The notes under the pieces are model-generated. The model worked only from the letters and a program-made list of their open reading frames with translations. It was not told the origin of the DNA and did no database searches. Made by a program: the position numbers and the translations under genes. This document shows, one piece after another, positions 1 through 12,081 of a DNA stretch of 64,000 nt. The stretch is from assembly GCA_946894095.1 (NCBI GenBank), contig OX335645.2, positions 15,709,001 through 15,773,000 of the forward strand, given 5' to 3'. Within the stretch, counting starts at the first letter, position 1. Each line of letters opens with the position of its first letter. The stretch comes from Incurvaria masculella (Eukaryota; Arthropoda; Insecta; Lepidoptera; Incurvariidae).

Positions 1-212
1 GCAATTAGGGAGGGCATATTTTATTCAATACAAGATACTAACACGGCCCTAAATAATAAGTCGGAAGGTAAAAACTACTAAACGCTTGATCGATTTCGGA
101 AGATTGTGAGTTGACTTTCTCCAAAAACAAATGAGTATGAATATAATGCAAGTAACTCTTGAGTATTCCAAATAAACGTGGAAACGTGGAACATAGAGAA
201 CAAATCATCTAA

Positions 213-714
213 GGTGGCCCAACCCGGCGGGCCTAACTCATTCGCTGGCACGGTACAAAGCCGTGCTGTTGCGCTCTGGGAACTTCTCTGTTTCAAAGAA
301 AAAGCCAGGCTCCGTGATGAGGAAGATGCAACATGTCCACAAAAAAGACAATTTGCATAGTGTATGATTTGGTAAGATTTACGAAAATTTTAATTACAAA
401 ACGACTTAGAGCTAAAAGTAAACCACACCGCTGTAGTCAAAAATCTAAGAAAAACCAAATAGATTATAAATTTTGATTAAATAAGCGATGTCTGCTAACT
501 AATCTTTTTAAGATGTTCTTAATTTATCATTGCGTAATCCACCTCCAAAGTTATATATAGTTATAAACCAAACACCATTTTACAATGCCAACGGTCATCA
601 GATCTAGTTCTATCAAATAAAGCTCTTTTGAGCAAAATTTGGGATCTCTGACAAGAAATATGGGCGTGATCTTCTTTCCCCATTTGTATGGGGAGTTGAA
701 CGGGATGGCCCACC
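213..714 (-). mobile_element. TTAA-flanked MITE, family 1 (inverted copy)
   Basis: Non-coding element with terminal inverted repeats GGTGGCCCAACCC at the left and GGGATGGCCCACC at the right. It is flanked by CTAA and TTAA, so the target is probably TTAA. It matches the copies at 6451-6992 and 54724-55265 in the opposite orientation. No transposase is present. Confidence 0.8.
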
Positions 715-1626
715 TTAACTTTAACTTTAACTTTACCTCTATGATTGAGATATATAATTTATGGTTGAATCTATAATGCTCAACATATATTGAAAATTTA
801 ATTCCTAACGGAACTCTAGGTATCCTAATACCTTTTATAACTTGAAGTTTGAAGTTTGGTCCGCCTGGTTACGGTTATTAACTGTGTAAATAATAATGGG
901 CGAGTCCAGTCCATAGACCTAGTATGCGGCACATCCTATTTCTCATCAGCATCCGATACATAATATATGGCGTTCAGTGAAGTCAAAACCTTTGGCCTGC
1001 AATATTTCTAATACTGTCGAGTTAGCTTATCATATAGCTTAGCATATCTACAATTATTGTTTATTCACTGAGAGAGCATTCGTTTCCTACAAAGAAACCT
1101 TCGTGATTTTTAAATAACTAGAAAAAATAACATAGGTCCAGAGTTTAAACGCAGAGTCCATCGATTCTAATGAGACTCTGGGCGAGGGCAATTTTTCTAT
1201 TGACAGATCTTGTAGAAACTGACTACCTTTAGTTGCCTGTCGTGTTCGTGCGTTCGTGCGTTCGTGCGGTCACACCACAAATCCTCACAATTTCGAAATA
1301 AACCTGCCGTAAAGTATAAATTTAATCTGACGAATAATCACATGTTTCATTTAACAAGTCGACGTCGAAATCTTATCTTTTTTCGCTGTCTTCGGAGCGC
1401 TGACGATCCTCAGGCGGATGCTGCCAGTAGCCATGTGCTCCCGCGTGTCGGTGACCAGCCACTTCCACACCAGCTTCACGTTGGTCAGTCCGCGCAGAAA
1501 CGGCAGCTGCTTCACGCTGCCGTCCACGTTCACGAAGTGGTACGTGCCCTTAAGGTGATAATACAATGGTATTCACAAATTACTCGTTTTATCGTTTGAA
1601 TATGCATGCCTTGAATATTGTTTTAG

Positions 1627-1735
1627 GGAACCTGCCATGATTGGCTAATACCACAGAACTACCGTCATGATGTTAGCCTAAGGAATCAGGCGCCATGTCA
1701 AAACTTTCAATATATGAGCACGGCCACAATGTACT
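1627..1735 (-). repeat. SINE tail fragment
   Basis: Degraded copy of the window's common SINE body (GCTAATACCACA ... TGAGCACGGC), lying just upstream of the last exon of the left DUF1091-like copy. Confidence 0.55.
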
Positions 1736-1977
1736 GGGTGGAAATCAATATGGTGTAAGAGTGGTATTCACTCCTTCGATGACTTGCATGCATGTATGTT
1801 GCTTTAAAAAACTGTAAACGGGAAAAATCCATAACAGTATAAACGAATATATGAATTGAATTGATAAATTCTATGACACGAGCTTAAAATCTGTGAAAAC
1901 TGCTAACCTAACCTAAAAATAAAAACTGAACACAAAAACACTATTCCACTTTTTTATGTAGATAACCGGACATTTTT

Positions 1978-2032
1978 TAAATGCCGCTTCGACCATCTTC
2001 TCATCCAATGCGATGGTACCAAACCGGGCGAA
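1978..2032 (-). repeat. SINE body fragment
   Basis: Short match to the SINE core (GCCGCTTCGACCATC ... ATGCGATGGTACCAA). It lies in the intron between the last two exons of the left DUF1091-like copy. Confidence 0.55.
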
Positions 2033-2592
2033 CTTGACCAATAAGCCTCGGTTGCCCAGTTGCGCGACGCCTTGCGATTCGATAAGCTTGGTAAGACAAT
2101 GGACTAGCCAGCAGCTCGCCACTCAATGTTCTTAAGAATATAAGAAGCAAGGTGAATATATGAACAATAATATATGAAAAATAATGTATGAAACAAGGTG
2201 GTCGCTCGAGTCCTGAGACGTAATATGTATTTATTTCTCAGGAGACAGAAATTGCCTCAGTGATCATATTTTTTCAAGTTTATGTAATACAAAGATGACT
2301 TACTGGATAGATGGGACAGCTGGTAATATCGCTGTGCTTGTACACTATTGAGGCTATCCACTCGGCACTGAACGCATTGCACAATTTGTACTTCAGCTCG
2401 AATAGCTTGTTGGCGACTCGACCCATCTCGTAAATTTCAACCACAATCTGCAAAAGTAAAATATCGTTATGTACACAGAAGGAAGTAAAACGTATGTGGG
2501 TCAAATTCCAATGTGTGCACCTACATTTGTCCAGAACTCCACCAATTCTACAAAACTAATAACAGCCAATGACGTACACATAAAACGAAAAA

Positions 2593-2850
2593 AACGGCCA
2601 AGTGCAATTCGGACTCGTACACGAAGGGTTTCGTACCATCGTACAAGATTTTTTTAAAACCGGTTTCTTGGTATGGGGTTATCCCCTTATTTTTTTACTA
2701 TTTGTGGTTATAGCGACAAAATAAATACATATTCTGCCTACCTATTACGGTTCATGAGATGCAGCCATGTGACAGACGGACCGGCCGACGGACAACGGAG
2801 GCTTCGTAATATGGTTCCGTTGACACCCTTTGGGTACGGAACCTTGAAAA
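2593..2850 (+). mobile_element. MITE-like element with (GTCY)n-type core
   Basis: Begins with a CGGCCAAGTGC block and an ACGAAGGGTTTCGTACC block. It contains the TTACGGTTCATGAGAT segment and a degenerate GGAC array near 2773-2795, and ends with GGGTACGGAACC. The structure matches the lepidopteran MITEs known to carry (GTCY)n microsatellites. It sits in an intron of the left DUF1091-like copy. Confidence 0.75.
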
Positions 2851-3146
2851 TAGGTACAAAGTATTTATTCAAGCATGGTCTCTGCTTTGGATTTCAGGGC
2901 TATTCTTATAATCGATTTAAACTAGATTTCTCTCGTACATCGATAACCGATAATCCATCATCAAATGTTAAAATAGAGACGACGCGTTACTGTGACGTTG
3001 TTGTTCCACTCGTGCAGCAGGGTGCCGTTGACATTGGTGAGGTAGCGCGTGCCGCGCCCGCCGCGGTGCGTCAGCACGGTCACGTCGCGCAAGTATTTCT
3101 CGTTCACCGAGTCCACCTGCGCCCCCTCCTGGACTAGGCTGAAATC

Positions 3147-4220
3147 CTGGACAGTTATCGCCGACACTTTTAGTATTAATATATTAACTGATGGCACTCT
3201 GAGCTGTAGACCTCGCGAGTCATTTGACATTTTTCTAAATTTTTAAAACGACTAAAAAATTCTATGTATTTATCAAACCTTCTCAAATGATTTCACGAGA
3301 ACCTGTTGAGAAATGTTTTCTTCAGAGGATAACAGCCGGACGTACGAAAACATTTTTGCCAAATCTGATACGGAGACGCAAAGCTCGAACTTCTATCTTC
3401 GCTCGGTCAATCAACTCGAGCTATCTCGAATGGGTTAGACGTAAAGTACATGCATAAACAAATCAAAGGAAATATTAGTTCTGATTGTCATATCCTCTAC
3501 CTACATAGTGGTTTTGCTGTCACTGTGTTGAATGAAATAAGTATAGTTAGGTGAAATGGAAATGAATAATCTTGACAAGGCTCCTAGTACCTTTACGAAG
3601 TTTTTTATGAGATAAATATTATTAGAGATAAAACGGAATTATATACATTTTAGTAAGAAATTTAAAGGGCCAACCTAAAAATACTCTATACATAATTATC
3701 TCTATTAATTAAAAATATTATTGTTATTACATCGTCTCCAAGAATGTTCACGCTCCAATATGAATGTTGAAGCATACGGATGCGGAAGCGAATGGATGAG
3801 GAATCGTAAAGTTGCTATTCAAACTTCATAAATGCAATTTGAGTCAAATCATGAAACAAAATTATGTATTAAAGATATCAAACATTTTATTTTAAATGTA
3901 TGGTTTAAAGGATAATAACCATTCTTTCTCTAAGCAAGAAAACTGTTGCCAACTTAAAATAGGTAGTAATACAATACAACAAACGCAGTTTTGATTTGTA
4001 TCACTCATGTTAACTTTTTTTTATCGCAGAGAACTGTAGATATAAATGAAACTGGCAGACTGCACTTTTCAGGCCATTATTAGAACAATAAGAATATTAG
4101 CCCCCTCATCCCATAGACGGCCTCGTGCGGAAATAAATCAACCGGCTCTAATATTAATTTATTAGTGAAACTTGACAGCTGTTTATGGTTACGTTATTAC
4201 AGGTAACTGACCTTCAGCTG
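3147..4220. other. No gene seen
   Basis: AT-rich sequence with no coding pattern I can support. An upstream signal-peptide exon for the left DUF1091-like copy would be expected here or beyond, but I could not place it. Confidence 0.5.
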
Positions 4221-4305
4221 AGGGCCGGGAGGACTGGAGAAAAATTGAAGAGGCGTATGCCCAGCAGTGGACGCAAACATGCTCACTGACTGACTGACTG
4301 ACTGA
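4221..4305 (+). repeat. RTE-type LINE 3' tail with (CTGA)n
   Basis: Carries the GGACTGGAGAAAAATTGAAG ... TATGCCCAGCAGTGGACG pattern typical of the 3' ends of lepidopteran RTE elements. A short CTGA tandem array replaces the poly(A) tail. Confidence 0.6.
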
Positions 4306-5233
4306 CGGTAGTAAACACGCTGCGCAATAAAGAATCATGTTCTGTGGGTGATGTGCGTTAACTGATTATATGATGTGCGTTTGACAAAATGCAACCATTT
4401 ATTTAATAATCCGGCTCCTTGAGGACTAGGTACTGACACGACGATACACACCACGTTCACACTTTTCTAGTACTTTCAACTGACAACTTTACTTCGCCTC
4501 CGGTTTTAATTTGGTCATTGTCCTTTAATTTCTTATGCATTTGCCATAGAGGTGAAGAAGCCTCCATGCATCTAGCCCATTATGTTTTAAAAATGAGCAG
4601 ACTTTGTCTAGTTTGGATATTAATTCATCTAAAAATACGAATGTCGTACGAATGGGTGGTTATAGCTGAAGTAGCAGCCATCGATGTGACTGGTAATATA
4701 AAAAAATATGTATTTCGTTTTCCTGTGCGGATAACATTTTGCGGACATGCAAGGTAATACAAGATTATTTGGCTAAAATTACAACACTGGCACTTAGTGA
4801 AAGCATAATTCAAGTGTACTCTAGCAAGACGACCGCTGAGTTTTTTTTTTAAGTTATAAGAAAAATTCATAATAAGCCGAGCTCTCACCATAACAACGTG
4901 TCTTATTTGGACAAACAAGAGGAACATTGTTTTCAAACAGCGATTCATCTCCAAAAATAAGCTAACGTTTGACCACAGAAGTAATATGTTTGACCCGCTT
5001 CGTCAATGCAATCACAATGTCGCTTTTGTATTGTGGTTAAAATGGCCGAACGTTATTAAGGCTTCAGAGTACAGGCTGTGTCATTATTTATTTTATATAT
5101 GGCACAAAACACATATTCAACATTTAGCCCCGGTTGCACGAAGAAACGGCTGAGTTAATCAATGTTCAAACACGTCACTTTTAGTGAACCGCATAGAGTT
5201 CTTTCCATACTGTCCACACAAGACAAAATGATA

Positions 5234-5269
5234 TACAATACAATACAATACAATACAATACAATACAAG
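5234..5269 (+). repeat. (AATAC)n microsatellite
   Basis: About seven consecutive AATAC units. The complementary TATTG repeat occurs at 59108-59130. Confidence 0.9.
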
Positions 5270-5473
5270 GTGACGTGTTTAATCGTACTTTGACGTTGAT
5301 TTTGATTTTTTGTTCTTTCGTACACTCGGCCCTTATAATCTTATAAAAGTTTCTGTTCTGTAACAATTAATGACAATATAATCCAATTGGCCTCGCCGCG
5401 GCTTCTTATAAGGTATACGTTAGTTGGACAATGAATTCGTTTGATATATTTTTTTCTTTCCTTGTTGCATTAA

Positions 5474-5849
5474 GGTGGGCCCGTAAGTATCTGAAAATCA
5501 CGCTCCCCATACAAACGTAGTTTACTAATAATATGAAAATTTGCTTGATATTTGGGATTTAATATCAAAAAAAAAAATATCCATGTCTGCACGTATTCGT
5601 CTTTTCAAAAAATATATCCTGTGTCCCACAACAGAAAAGAAAATTAGCATGAATATTTTCTTTTGCCTGTTATTTGAACTGCTTTAGATTTTTCCGGAAA
5701 ACATAAACATGCAGACACAGATATTTATGGTCGAATATTTAATAGCAAATATCAAGCAAATTAGAACAGCCTTTATTAAATGATTAGTAAACTACGTTTG
5801 GATGGGGGACAGAGCTTACGAGCCGTTCTGCTCGTAACGTAGGGGGACC
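5474..5849. mobile_element. TTAA-flanked fold-back element, family 2
   Basis: Left flank TTAA (5470-5473) is followed by GGTGGGCCCGTAAG. The right end is GGGGGACC followed by TTAT. The arms around 5500-5535 and 5780-5830 (CCATACAAACGTAGTTTACT and its inverse) pair. No coding capacity. Confidence 0.55.
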
Positions 5850-6450
5850 TTATTTCCATGCCAGAGGTCATGTTTTCTATCCGTGCTCCGTTCATGCATA
5901 CTTTCTTTCTTTTTCTGAGTTACAGAAGGGCATATCTCTGTAGAACTTTATGTAAAAAAATATTGTAGGTAAGCCCCGCGTTAGTACCATCGCATTCAAT
6001 CAAATGTTTCCGTGTTATCTATCGATTTTAATGTAGCCGCACTTAACACTGTATGTGAAATGGTGGAAATACATTTACGTAAACGAGAGGCATGGCACGT
6101 TATTTCTTCGGGAATGCGGTGCGGTTTATTGAGCTGATATCATGAAGATGGGTATATTATTACTAATTCATACCCAGTACCAATTGATCATCCGTTGGAA
6201 AAAGTAGGCAAGTGCTAATTACGTATATCTTCTTTGTATGCACTTTGTAACTACTACGGATACAAAGTCAGGTGTCAGCGAGATTCTTTAATAAATGTAT
6301 AAATACAACAAACATTACACATGGCTGGTATTGAAAAAGCGTTGTTTTTATGTTTGTATTTCTTTACCTAATGTATAAAAGTAAAAATAACTTTTAAAAC
6401 ATTTTGACTAATATAAATAAAAAGATGAAAGTGAACAAAATAATATTTAA

Positions 6451-6992
6451 GGTGGCCCAACCCGCTCAACTCCCCATACAAACGGGGAAAGAAGATCACG
6501 CCCTTATTTCTTATCAGAGATCCCAAAGTTTGCTCACAAAAGCTTTATTTGATCGAACTAGATGTCTGATGGCCGTTGGCATTGTAAAATTGTATTTGGT
6601 TTCTAAGTTATAAGGTCCGAAAGTTCGAATTTTTCGCGCGTTTTGTACAATAACTTTGGTGGTTTATTACGCAATGATAAAGTAAGAACATCTTAAAAAT
6701 ATTAGTCATCAGACATAGCTTATTTAATCAAGATTTATAATCTATTTGGTTTTTGATAGATTTTTGACTACAGCGGTCGTGATTTACTTTTAGCTATAAG
6801 TCGTTTTGAAATCAAAATTTTCGTAAATCTTACGAAATCATACACTATGCACATTATCTTTTTTGTGAACATGTTGCATCTTCCTCATCACGGAGCCTGT
6901 CTTTTTCTTTGAAACACAGAAGGTCCCAGAGCGCAACAGCACGGTTTTGTACAGTGCCCGCGAATGAGTTAGTCCCGCCGGGTTGGGCCACC
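6451..6992 (+). mobile_element. TTAA-flanked MITE, family 1 (best copy)
   Basis: A 542-bp element flanked by TTAA on both sides (6447-6450 and 6993-6996). The inverted repeats are GGTGGCCCAACCC and GGGTTGGGCCACC. Copies are at 213-714, 54724-55265 and, truncated, at 49415-49737 and 56835-56896. TTAA targeting is typical of the piggyBac superfamily, but no transposase is in the window. Confidence 0.85.
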
Positions 6993-7052
6993 TTAAGTAA
7001 CCATATTCAACCATTCAACCTGTAGTACGATCATGTTTACTGTCATTATATT

Positions 7053-7147
7053 CGGCTTACGCCCGTTTCCACCACCTCCAGTTACAACACTCCCAAAGTT
7101 ACTTATCGGATTTCGGGAAACTGGAGGTGGTGAAAACAGGCATTAGT
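7053..7147. repeat. Short hairpin repeat
   Basis: Arms GCCCGTTTCCACCACCTCCAG and its approximate inverse CTGGAGGTGGTGAAAACAGG close around a core of about 40 bp. A related, more degraded hairpin lies at 42163-42268. Confidence 0.6.
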
Positions 7148-7289
7148 TAAATCAAAACAATGAACTTTAGGTGTACAATTATAAATTTCGCTCCTTATAT
7201 ATATATATGAGGGTTTATCGAAAAACATGCCTTTCATTTCAGGGCATCTGAAATATAATAAGTAAGTTTTTCCAAAATTTAAAGAATAC

Positions 7290-7358
7290 ATGCTTCCCAA
7301 AATGACGGACGGACGGACGGACGGTTCCTGTGGCACCCTTTGAGTACGGAACCCTAAG
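7290..7358 (+). repeat. (GTCY)n MITE fragment
   Basis: Retains only the GGAC array (five units) and the terminal GGCACCCTTTGAGTACGGAA block of the element seen complete at 63405-63700. Confidence 0.7.
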
Positions 7359-8091
7359 AAAAACTCGTTTCTGGTGCAGAGTGGTGGCGGCGGTGGCTAG
7401 GTGCACCGCACTGTGACATCTGTCTGCACACTTTCAAGTGGGCAGACAGAAGTTTGCGATTTACTTAAGATTAACTTAAAAGAAAGGTAAGGTAATAAAA
7501 TAGTATAGATGAATCTGGCAACATGAAGAAACTGTTGCTATTCTAGAAGCGTATTTACGAATATTTCAATAGATTTTAATATAACTTTCCGATGAGGCAT
7601 AAACTTGAATGTTTAAACATAAGTAGCTCAGGGCTGCATGAGAATGCTATAAAAAAGCATTTTTTGTAATGTTTGAAAAATAAAATGTGGTGTGCAATAG
7701 ACAGCCGTATGTAAGTCAGTTAAAAGTAACGTCGTTTTAATACTACGTTTTTTCTGCAATTATACTTTGTACACGATAGGCCATCCGCCTCCTACAAAGA
7801 AATCTACATACGAATTTGCTGGAAACAATACAATTAGGTCCAGTGGCTTGATTGCGAGTTTTAACGTAGTCCCTCGATCACATGGAGCTCAAGACTCTGG
7901 GCGCGACCAACATTGACAGGACTGTTCTTGCCTGGCATGTCCATGTTTCAGATCACTTAAATCCTTACAATTTCCGTAACGAGGTACACAAAACGTTAAG
8001 TGAAACAAATGTATGTAAATTATATTTATCAATGTATTTATTGAGATAAATAAAAGTGTAAATCTAAGAAAATAATATCAAAATATTTAAT

Positions 8092-10808
8092 TCAACCACT
8101 CGACCTCTGAATCTTGTCTTTTTTCGCCGTCTTCGGAGCGCTGACGACCCTGAGGCGGATGCTGCCAGTGACCATGTGCTCCCGCGTGGCGGTGACCAGC
8201 CACTTGCCCACCAGCTTCACGTTGGTCAGCCCTCGCAGAAACGGCAGCTGCTGCACGCTACCATCCACGTTCACGAAGTGGTAGGTCCCCTTGAGGTGAT
8301 ATGAAACGCCAGTATCACACATTTCTCCAATTGCAATCTGTGACAATACGTTATTCCCAAATTCGCTAGTTTTTTTTCTCCTCTTCGTTTATTTATATTG
8401 CATATTACTATTGCAAATTTATATATTTATATTGTTTGTGATTAAAGGTCACCATCCATTTCACTTTAGAGCCTAGGCCTAGTTTTATTATGTTTTCTTT
8501 ACCCGAATGTAGATGAAACTTTTACGATTATCAGTACTAACTTGCAAACATGTTTTTACTGTTATTCGATCTGATCATATATACCCTTGAACAAAACCTC
8601 CGCCACAAAACACATACACATCTGCTTACCATACCTTATATTTGTTACCTCATATCCGTTGCCTGTAGTAACTGTGTAGCCAATATAAGACAATAGTTTT
8701 GCCACCTATACATACTACACATATTGCCAATAGTACATAGTACACTGAAATTATGAATGCTTCAGGATTATTTCCATGTTTCTTTCGTAATCGCTACGAA
8801 TACATGTGTATGTAGTTCTTTTTTCTTATATGTGACATTAAAAAACCTTTTTAAAGATAACTTGATTTTCTAATCGCACGTCATTTTCGACTGTCAATTG
8901 TTAGGTCAGCCGTATTTAGTTAAAAATAGACATTAACGAAAATGGTACATTATAGCTTGGAAGAACGTTTGTTAATAGTGAAAACCAAAGTCTTAGTCTG
9001 TGGTGAAAACCTATTAAAAAAATTATAAAATTGTAACTGTGACCATTCACAAGTTACTTGATCATTTCGGCTTGCCTAATCGACCGTCGCGGGCTGCCAT
9101 TCAAAATTTGATAAATCATTGAGCGGACGTTTTCATTGAACTATTTGCGATGACAATCATTGGGCCTTGATATGGATTGCTTCCTTTAAATAGAACAAAT
9201 TGATAAGATTTTGTACAATTTATATAAAATTACTAACTTATATATATATATATAACACCAGGTCAAAAAAAATAGCAAAAACCATGCACAATTAGATTTG
9301 ATTGCACGATTTCTTTAATTGGGGACATTCTACTAAAAATATCAATGATTTCTACATTGTATTACTTATTTACTGTCGGTAAAAAAAAGATTAGTGATTA
9401 GTAAGGGAAACGAAAATAAAACAAATGCGGTGAAGAAAAATCATCGTGAAACCAGCTAGAGACGACCTAGTACTAGGCTAGCCATTAATGTTTTTTAAAA
9501 TTGTATGAGTATAAGTCACCCGTTAGTACTAAAAAGTTAGTTGGAATGGGCACCCATCATGGTCCGTTTATGGAATAGGAAGTTGACGTACTGGGTGGAT
9601 GGGACAACCGGTCATATCGCTGTGCATGTACACAATTGAAGATATCCATTCGGTATTGAAGGCATCGCACAATTTGTAGCTCATCTCGAACAGCTTGCTA
9701 GCGACTCGACCCATCTCGTAAATTTCAATTACAATCTGCAACAGTAAAGCATTGTTATGTACTTTTGGAACTTTAGCATCTCATTTGTCTACTTACAATA
9801 TCAAAAATCAACATTAATGAGGATGAATGCAAATTCGGCCAATTATGAGATTGGCCATGAGTAACTACACAATTTCGGAAAAAAATCAAATAAGTGTGCA
9901 TACGGTAAAAGTGAAACTTTCAGAAAAGTAAACTTTTAAAAGTAGAATTAATTATTACATATTGTAAGGACACCGTAAATATAAACTGGAAAGTACGGTT
10001 ATTACTTTATAAGGTACACCTACAGTAGGCTATTTTCGAGAGAAATTTTAGGTTCCAAAGGCTCTGAACTGGAATAGACAATTTCAAGGTAATGAAACAC
10101 TGATTAATGGATGAATGAATTAAACACTTTTTAAAATATAAAGAATACAGAAACACTATCAACTATCTCATTATCTTGGATGCTGAATTATATATCATGG
10201 TTTCTTAATCATTTTGTAGTCATTCACATTTTCAAAAAAATTACGGACATCATCAAAAACGAGAAAATAAAACGAGGTATTTAGAAAAAAATACTTTTAA
10301 TTGATTACCACAGAAATCGTTATAATAATGAAATTGGTTTAGGTTGATCGCGGGTATTATTTATTGTCATTATATGAAACATGGACCCTACCACTCATAA
10401 CTCAAATTCAAATAAATCCTGCTATACATGCATGTGTTGTCTTTTTTGGTGTCGCTTTTTCGTTTTAAATCAAAACGATGCTAATTAAGTTTTCACTACA
10501 AAAACAAAACACACAATGAATAAGACTGAATAATAGTAAATACAACAAGACTAGACAAGGTTTTTTTGTTGTGTGCGATTGTGTTTCATGCCTCTCGCAC
10601 ACCGGTATCCGATAACCCATCACCTAAAGTTAAAATAGAGACAACGCGTTACTGTGACGTTGTTGTTCCACTCGTGCAGCAGGGTGCCGTTGACATTGGT
10701 GAGGTAGCGTGTGCCGCGTCCGCCGCGGTGTGTTAGCACGATCACGTCGCGCAAGTATTTCTCGTTTACCGCATCCATCTGCGCCCCCTCCTGGACAAGG
10801 CTGAAGTC
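8092..10808 (-). CDS. DUF1091-like small (probably secreted) protein, right copy
   Basis: Three exons on the minus strand join with no phase break: 10653-10808 (52 codons), 9592-9735 (48 codons) and 8092-8337 (81 codons plus TGA). The acceptors are TCCAG, TTGCAG and TCACAG; the donors are GTAACG and GTACGT. The visible product is 181 residues. Its order of features resembles the insect DUF1091 family: VNEKYL near residue 15, NGTLLHEWNNNVT near 40-52, KLCDAF near 72, a TGCPI segment near 95 in place of the family's SCP, then GTYHFVNVDG and LPFLRGLTNV. Family members are small, mostly secreted proteins, and some have roles in chemical sensing. The first exon, which should carry a start codon and signal peptide, was not found, so the gene is partial here. 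The neighbouring left copy at 1351-3146 is damaged; this one is open throughout. The family call is an inference from pattern, not a search. Confidence 0.6.
8941..9200 (+). pseudogene. Degenerate transposase N-terminus (HTH, DUF4817-like)
   Basis: One frame reads YSLEERLLIVKT, and further on fragments like HFGLPNRPSRAAIQNL, with stops between. This is the pattern of the N-terminal helix-turn-helix of some Tc1/mariner-type transposases. It lies in the last intron of the right DUF1091-like gene, on the opposite strand, and is non-functional. Confidence 0.4.
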
Positions 10809-10947
10809 CTGGACACGCGCAGATCTTCACTTATTTATATATGCGACCAAGTGCATTCCATAACTAGGGCTAACAATGGCTGCTCTTCATATCCTCTTCA
10901 TAGTGATTTTGCTGTCACTGCATTGTCTACTCTATTTTATAAAACGT

Positions 10948-11040
10948 TAAAATTTTGTTTGTTTGTTTGTAAGGAACTACTGAACCGATTCTAAGCTAGA
11001 GTATCCGTATCAAACATAGGCTATATTAAATTATAAAATG
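10948..11040 (+). repeat. Helitron-like remnant
   Basis: (GTTT)n is followed by GAACTACTGAACCGATT and the 'TAGGCTATATTA' segment, a wording common inside lepidopteran non-autonomous Helitrons. No ends are preserved. Confidence 0.35.
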
Positions 11041-11174
11041 TATACGTTTTCACTTATACATTTATAAACAAAGTCGGAAAAAAACAGGTGCTTGGCCGCT
11101 TCATCAGCGTACGCTGCCGAAATGGTTTTAGTTTTATTTTTATGGTAAGCAGTATGTGCCGTTTGCCAGGAACT

Positions 11175-11700
11175 TTGGAGGTGCCAGACGATACCCGTGG
11201 GCATTCTAACTTTCAAGGGGGCTGCGAAAACCTAGCCGGACCGCCAGGTGCTTCTTCACACCGTGTTTGGTGGACCCATTGAAGTGCCCGACAGCGCCCA
11301 TGGGCATTCGAACCTTCAGAGGTTCTGCGAAAATCATGCCGGCTGGCCGGCGTCTCTTCACATCGTGTTTGAAGGACCCATTGAGGTGCCCGACGCCCAT
11401 GGGCATTCGAACTTTCAGGGGGGCTGTGAAAATCATGCCGACCGGCCAGGTGCTTCTTACACCGTGTTATACTTTAGAGGACCTCAGGTTATACTTTAGG
11501 GAAAATACGGGCGGGTTCCATTATTAACTGACCCTATAAGAAAAGAATCGGTTGGTTCTAATTTTGTTTTATCTTGAAAGTATTGAATGAACGATGGTTG
11601 AAGCGGTAATGACAATTTGTGCGTGTTTGATAGCCGTGCATATAAGGAACGTTTTGGCATGGCATCGACATAGTTCCCATATGGGGACCCCATATTAGGC
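11175..11700 (-). repeat. Triplicated 3' end of a Jockey-like LINE
   Basis: Three tandem units of about 105, 103 and 92 bp (starting near 11175, 11280 and 11383) each encode, on the minus strand, a version of the FKHGVKKHL ... FRSP segment. That segment ends the LINE at 35025-35845. Upstream (11490-11690) more of the same LINE is recognisable in shifted frames. All are dead fragments. Confidence 0.7.
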
Positions 11701-11794
11701 TAACATCAGGGCAGTAGGTATTTTCAACCAAGCATGTTCAAGGTTGGGAACCTAAAAAATTTACGTTCGCACCCTTGTGGAGACGAGCGGATAG

Positions 11795-12081
11795 GCCATT
11801 TTTAGGGTTCCGTACCCAAAGGGTGAAAACGGAACCCTATTACTAAGCCTCCGCTGTCCGTCCGTCCGTCCGTCCGTCACAGGGCTGTATCTCATGAACC
11901 GTAATAGGTAGGCAGCTGAAATTTTCACAGAGTGTGGATATATTTTGCCGCTATAACAACAAATAGGTAAAATAAAAAAAAATCAAGGGGGGGGTCCCAT
12001 ACAAAAAACGTGATTTTTTTAAAATCTTGTACGATGGTACGGAACCCTTCGTATGCGAGTCCGACTCGAATTTGGCCGGTT
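11795..12081 (-). mobile_element. (GTCY)n MITE
   Basis: Complete inverted copy: TAGGGTTCCGTACCCAAAGG at the left, a GTCC array at 11861-11878, the GCTGTATCTCATGAACCGTA block, and GAGTCCGACTCG ... TTGGCCGG at the right. Confidence 0.85.

Larger units (their letters stand above)
1351..3146 (-). pseudogene. DUF1091-like small protein gene, left copy, last exon damaged
   Basis: Minus-strand paralogue of the gene at 8092-10808. Visible exons are 2991-3146 (52 codons, acceptor TCCAG, donor GTAACG), 2304-2447 (48 codons, acceptor TTTTGCAG, donor GTAAGT) and 1351 to about 1560. The first two join in phase 0 and remain open. The protein has the shape of the insect DUF1091 family: an NEKYL segment, an NNNVT segment, a central cysteine (KLCNAF), a TSCPI segment and a C-terminal LPFLRGL segment. 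Compared with the right copy, about 45 bases are missing around 1560. The missing part includes the splice acceptor AG and the first 14-15 codons of the last exon, although the remaining exon is open to its TAA stop. It is therefore probably a pseudogene unless another acceptor is used. The exon encoding a signal peptide was not found. The family assignment is by pattern only. Confidence 0.55.
1068..5090. repeat. Left unit of a tandem segmental duplication
   Basis: Collinear with 7790-12870. Matching blocks, in order, are: the segment around 1085-1320; the exons of the DUF1091-like gene (1351-3146); the segment around 4530-4640; and the segment around 4890-5080, which matches about 12690-12870. 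Spacing differs because each unit later received its own insertions. Divergence of non-coding parts suggests the duplication is not recent. Confidence 0.7.

Noticed and set aside
8939..9010. A working transposase gene in the DUF1091-like intron
   Set aside because: Several stops and missing catalytic part; only a decayed N-terminal segment remains.
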